Assembly: GCA_029243925.1 (NCBI GenBank)
Contig: JAQWRC010000022.1
Span: 1 to 14,707 of the forward strand
Reading direction: 5' to 3'
From: Phycisphaerales bacterium
GTDB taxonomy: Bacteria > Planctomycetota > Phycisphaerae > Phycisphaerales > SM1A02
Length of the DNA: 14,707 bases
Shown piece by piece: positions 11,894 to 14,707 of this stretch. Position 1 is the first letter of the stretch, and each line of letters starts with the position of its first letter. A program made the translations under genes and the position numbers. The notes under the pieces were generated by a model that was not told the DNA's origin, did not search any database, and saw only the letters and a list, made by a program, of their open reading frames with translations.

Positions 11894-14215
11894 GTGTCAA
11901 TAACATCGAAACTATCCATGCTCGGCATTGCCGGAGCTACCGTGCTGACCGCTTCCCTGGCTGCAGCCCAACCCACGCCCGACTCGATTATTCCTGACAA
12001 GGATGCATTGACGTTCGAGCACGTCCCCAACCGCGTTTTCGTACGTTTCATCGATCCCGATGCCACCAATGCTCGAGCAGCTGTTCTGGCTGGTGTAGGC
12101 GGACAGATCGCCTCCTCATCGAAAATCGTTCCCGGACTGCACTGCATTGAAATCGACGTCACGGTCGAGCAGGCGCTCAAGACGCTCTCGCAGCGGGGCG
12201 ACGTGCTCCGTTACGTGGAGCCGGTCTACGTCGTCCGTGCCTTCGACACGATCCCCAACGACGCCTACTACAACAACCTGTACGGCATGCCCCAGATCAA
12301 TGCCCCTCAGGCATGGGACGAGCATCAGGGCGACCAAGAGTTCGTCATTGCGGTCATCGATACGGGCATCGACTACAACCACCCCGACCTCGTTGACAAC
12401 ATCTGGACCAACCCCGGCGAAATCGCTGGCAATGGCATCGACGACGATGGCAACGGCTACGTCGACGACATGCACGGCTACGATTTCTACGACTACAACT
12501 CCGACCCCATGGACGGCAACGGCCACGGAACCCACTGTGGTGGGACCATTGGCGGAGTCGGCAACAACGGCATTGGCGTCGCAGGTGTGAACTGGCGATG
12601 CCGACTTGTTGGCGCACAGTTCCTTGGGTCTGGTGGAAGTGGCTCCATCGATGGTGCCATTGACGCGGTCGAATACTGTGCCATCAACCAGTTCAAGGTC
12701 TCCAACAATTCGTGGGGCGGAGGAGGCTTCTCCCAAGCCCTGTTTGATGTCATTCAAACCGCCGGCGATGACTTCGGTCACATCTTCGTTGCCGCCGCAG
12801 GAAACAGCGGCAGCAACGGCGCGTCCTATCCGGGTGCACTCACCTGCGACAACATCATCTGCGTGGCTGCGACCGACAGTGGCGAAAATCTCGCCAGCTT
12901 CAGTCAATACCACATCAGTGAAGTCGACCTCGGAGCACCTGGTGTCGATATCCAGAGCACGACGCCTGGAAACAACTACAGCTACTACAGCGGAACATCG
13001 ATGGCGACTCCCCATGTCGCTGGTGGCGTCGCTCTGGCGTACTCCATCATCGGCAATGCCACCGCCGTTGAAGTCATCGACGTCATCCTGTCGACCACTC
13101 GGGCCATTCCCGCTCTGGACGGTCGATGTGTGACTGGTGGCGTCCTGAATGTCGAAGATGCCCTGGAAGCAACATTCCTTGGCCCACAGATCACGATGGT
13201 GTCATCAGTTCCTGCAGAACTTGATCCAGGCGTGAGCCTCCAGGTTCGTGTGCAGGTCGATCCTCGCGAAGACGATCTCGTGAACGACTCTGTGAAGCTC
13301 CGCTATCGAGCCAACAGTGGACTGTGGTCACAGCTCGATATGGATCAAGAAGGTCCAGGCAACTCCTGGGTCGCATCCGTTCCAGCCATGGACTGCGGTG
13401 ACAGCCCCGAGTTCTACGTCAGCTGCGAAGGCCAGGTCTCCGGCCTGGTCGAGCATCCATCCGGCGGTGCATCCAATGCCTACGACTGGTTGGTTGGCGA
13501 ACTGCTGATTGCTCATGAAGACAACGGGCAAACCGATGGCGACTGGACTGTCAGCGGCGATGCTTTGGACGGCCAATGGAACCGCGGTGTTCCGGTCAAC
13601 TGCAATCGCGGCGACCCCAACGCCGACAATGACGGCTCCGGTTCCTGCTGGTTGACCGACAACTCATCGTCCGACAGCTGCAACAGTGACGTCGACGAAG
13701 GTTCAACCATCCTGACCTCAGGTGTGATTGATCTATCGGGCGTCAGTGAACCCGTGTTGTCCTACGCTCGTTGGTTCAGCAACAACTACGGTGCTGCTCC
13801 GAATACGGATACGCTCGTCGTCGACTACTCCACCAATGGAGTGAACTGGTCCAACCTTGAAACAGTCGGGCCAAGTGGTCCGGATGTAGGTGGTGGCTGG
13901 GTCGTCGTCAGCTGGGAACTTGCCGACATCATCGGTGATGCATCTCAGATTCAACTGCGATTCACTGCTTCGGATGTCGGCGCTGATACACAATCAGTCG
14001 TCGAAGCCGGCGTGGATGCCATCATGGTTTCCGCCACTGAATGCAACGATGCCGGCGTACCCGGTGATGCAAACGGTGACGGCATCGTCGACGTCAACGA
14101 CATCCTCGCGGTCATTGCCGCGTGGGGCACCACATGCAATGGCTGCCTCGAGGATCTCGACGGCAGCGGTGAGATTGATGTCAATGACCTGCTTCTGGTG
14201 ATCGCCAACTGGTGA
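11894..14215 (+). CDS. Exported subtilisin-like S8 serine protease with C-terminal dockerin-like module
   Basis: The 773-residue protein has a signal peptide (about the first 31 residues, ending TASLAAA before QPTP) and an I9-like propeptide (~45-130: NRVFVRFIDP to LRYVEPVYVV). The S8 catalytic domain covers ~140-427. The triad is D156 (AVIDTGIDYNHPDL), H211 (GNGHGTHCGG) and S369 (SGTSMATPHVAGG), with the oxyanion Asn at N304 (AAAGNSG). A calcium-loop-like insert (NGIDDDGNGYVDD) sits between D and H. Two beta-rich regions follow, ~430-533 and ~535-718, the latter resembling jelly-roll modules of secreted proteases (DWTVSGD, LSYARWFSNN, DTLVVDYSTNGVNW). Residues 724-773 form two EF-hand-like loops with VNDILAVIAAWG and VNDLLLVIANW. 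GTG 11894 is chosen because AAGGAG lies 10 bases upstream and the signal peptide follows directly; ATG 11966 or later would break it, and a TTG at 11846 lacks a binding site. Confidence 0.92.
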   Translation: MSITSKLSMLGIAGATVLTASLAAAQPTPDSIIPDKDALTFEHVPNRVFVRFIDPDATNARAAVLAGVGGQIASSSKIVPGLHCIEIDVTVEQALKTLSQRGDVLRYVEPVYVVRAFDTIPNDAYYNNLYGMPQINAPQAWDEHQGDQEFVIAVIDTGIDYNHPDLVDNIWTNPGEIAGNGIDDDGNGYVDDMHGYDFYDYNSDPMDGNGHGTHCGGTIGGVGNNGIGVAGVNWRCRLVGAQFLGSGGSGSIDGAIDAVEYCAINQFKVSNNSWGGGGFSQALFDVIQTAGDDFGHIFVAAAGNSGSNGASYPGALTCDNIICVAATDSGENLASFSQYHISEVDLGAPGVDIQSTTPGNNYSYYSGTSMATPHVAGGVALAYSIIGNATAVEVIDVILSTTRAIPALDGRCVTGGVLNVEDALEATFLGPQITMVSSVPAELDPGVSLQVRVQVDPREDDLVNDSVKLRYRANSGLWSQLDMDQEGPGNSWVASVPAMDCGDSPEFYVSCEGQVSGLVEHPSGGASNAYDWLVGELLIAHEDNGQTDGDWTVSGDALDGQWNRGVPVNCNRGDPNADNDGSGSCWLTDNSSSDSCNSDVDEGSTILTSGVIDLSGVSEPVLSYARWFSNNYGAAPNTDTLVVDYSTNGVNWSNLETVGPSGPDVGGGWVVVSWELADIIGDASQIQLRFTASDVGADTQSVVEAGVDAIMVSATECNDAGVPGDANGDGIVDVNDILAVIAAWGTTCNGCLEDLDGSGEIDVNDLLLVIANW

Positions 14216-14238
14216 TTCACCTCACAACCCTGAATGCC

Positions 14239-14275
14239 ACCCGGCCCGTCATCATGGCGGGCCGGGTTTCTTTTT
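14239..14275 (+). terminator. Intrinsic terminator of the S8 protease gene
   Basis: A 10-bp GC-rich stem, ACCCGGCCCG (14239-14248) and CGGGCCGGGT (14258-14267), with a 9-base loop is followed directly by TTCTTTTT. It begins 23 bases after the protease stop codon and is a canonical Rho-independent terminator. Confidence 0.9.
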
Positions 14276-14300
14276 AGGGCGGAGGGGGGGGATGTCCTTC

Positions 14301-14309
14301 TGCTATACT
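14301..14309 (+). promoter_or_regulatory. Extended -10 promoter of the tRNA-Ile gene
   Basis: TGC followed by TATACT lies 11 bases before the first base of the mature tRNA, so transcription would start within a few bases of the tRNA 5' end. No -35 box is recognisable in the G-rich stretch upstream. The match and the position immediately after a terminator make this the best-supported promoter in the window. Confidence 0.5.
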
Positions 14310-14319
14310 GCGTCGTTCC

Positions 14320-14707
<388 letters not shown>

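Noticed and set aside
12359..12535. Tandem repeats of GAC/GGC-rich codons in the protease gene
   Set aside because: They encode the Asp/Gly/Asn-rich calcium-loop-like insert of the catalytic domain, not a DNA repeat array.
12116..13015. Long antisense open frame (299 codons) opposite the S8 protease domain
   Set aside because: Its product is Val/Asp-rich low-complexity sequence mirroring the GAC/GTC codons of the protease; no domain or ribosome binding site supports it.

Overview
The window reads as a chromosomal segment of a planctomycete, most likely of the class Phycisphaerae and probably from an aquatic habitat. The strongest pointers are two neighbouring secreted enzymes that both end in a dockerin-like pair of calcium loops around a 'VNDLLAVIAAWG'-type helix, a small Cys-rich 'GACCF' module, lipoproteins and an outer-membrane beta-barrel fragment (Gram-negative-type envelope), and a malate dehydrogenase start of the kind I associate with that group. 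This taxonomic call rests on recognition of protein style, not on a marker-gene search.

Layout. Bases 1-1428 (+): the end of an outer-membrane barrel protein, then a metallophosphoesterase 5 bp later. Bases 1447-5530 (-): a four-gene string in the order transketolase, TPR lipoprotein, QueF (queuosine precursor reductase) and RdgB/HAM1 (dITP/XTP pyrophosphatase); queF and rdgB overlap by ATGA. A 252-bp divergent region separates transketolase from dnaN (5783-6895, +), the DNA polymerase sliding clamp. A strong hairpin lies between dnaN and the next convergent pair. Bases 6977-8611 (-): a free-standing DsbD alpha-like periplasmic protein followed by an exported thioredoxin-fold protein with a Gly/Arg-rich tail. 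Divergent from these, 8684-10043 (+): a rhodanese-fold lipoprotein lacking the catalytic Cys, then a metallo-beta-lactamase-fold hydrolase. Bases 10255-14215 (+): an exported PQQ-type sugar (glucose/sorbosone) dehydrogenase and an exported subtilisin-like (S8) protease, both dockerin-tailed. The window closes with an intrinsic terminator, a solitary tRNA-Ile(GAU) without encoded CCA, and the first 73 codons of malate dehydrogenase.

How the genes fit together. Most are housekeeping genes (clamp, transketolase, nucleotide-pool cleaning, tRNA modification, tRNA, malate dehydrogenase). The region from 6977 to 14215 is oriented to the envelope or exterior: thiol redox proteins, a rhodanese lipoprotein, and two secreted enzymes that share a C-terminal module and so probably share a destination. 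I see no mobile element, CRISPR array, rRNA or phage gene. I do not see a clearly new multi-gene system. The observations most worth following are the shared dockerin tails without a visible cohesin, alternative hairpins over the ribosome binding site of the sugar dehydrogenase, an 11-codon reading frame ending exactly on the dnaN start, and the orphan DsbD-alpha plus Gly/Arg-tailed thioredoxin pair.
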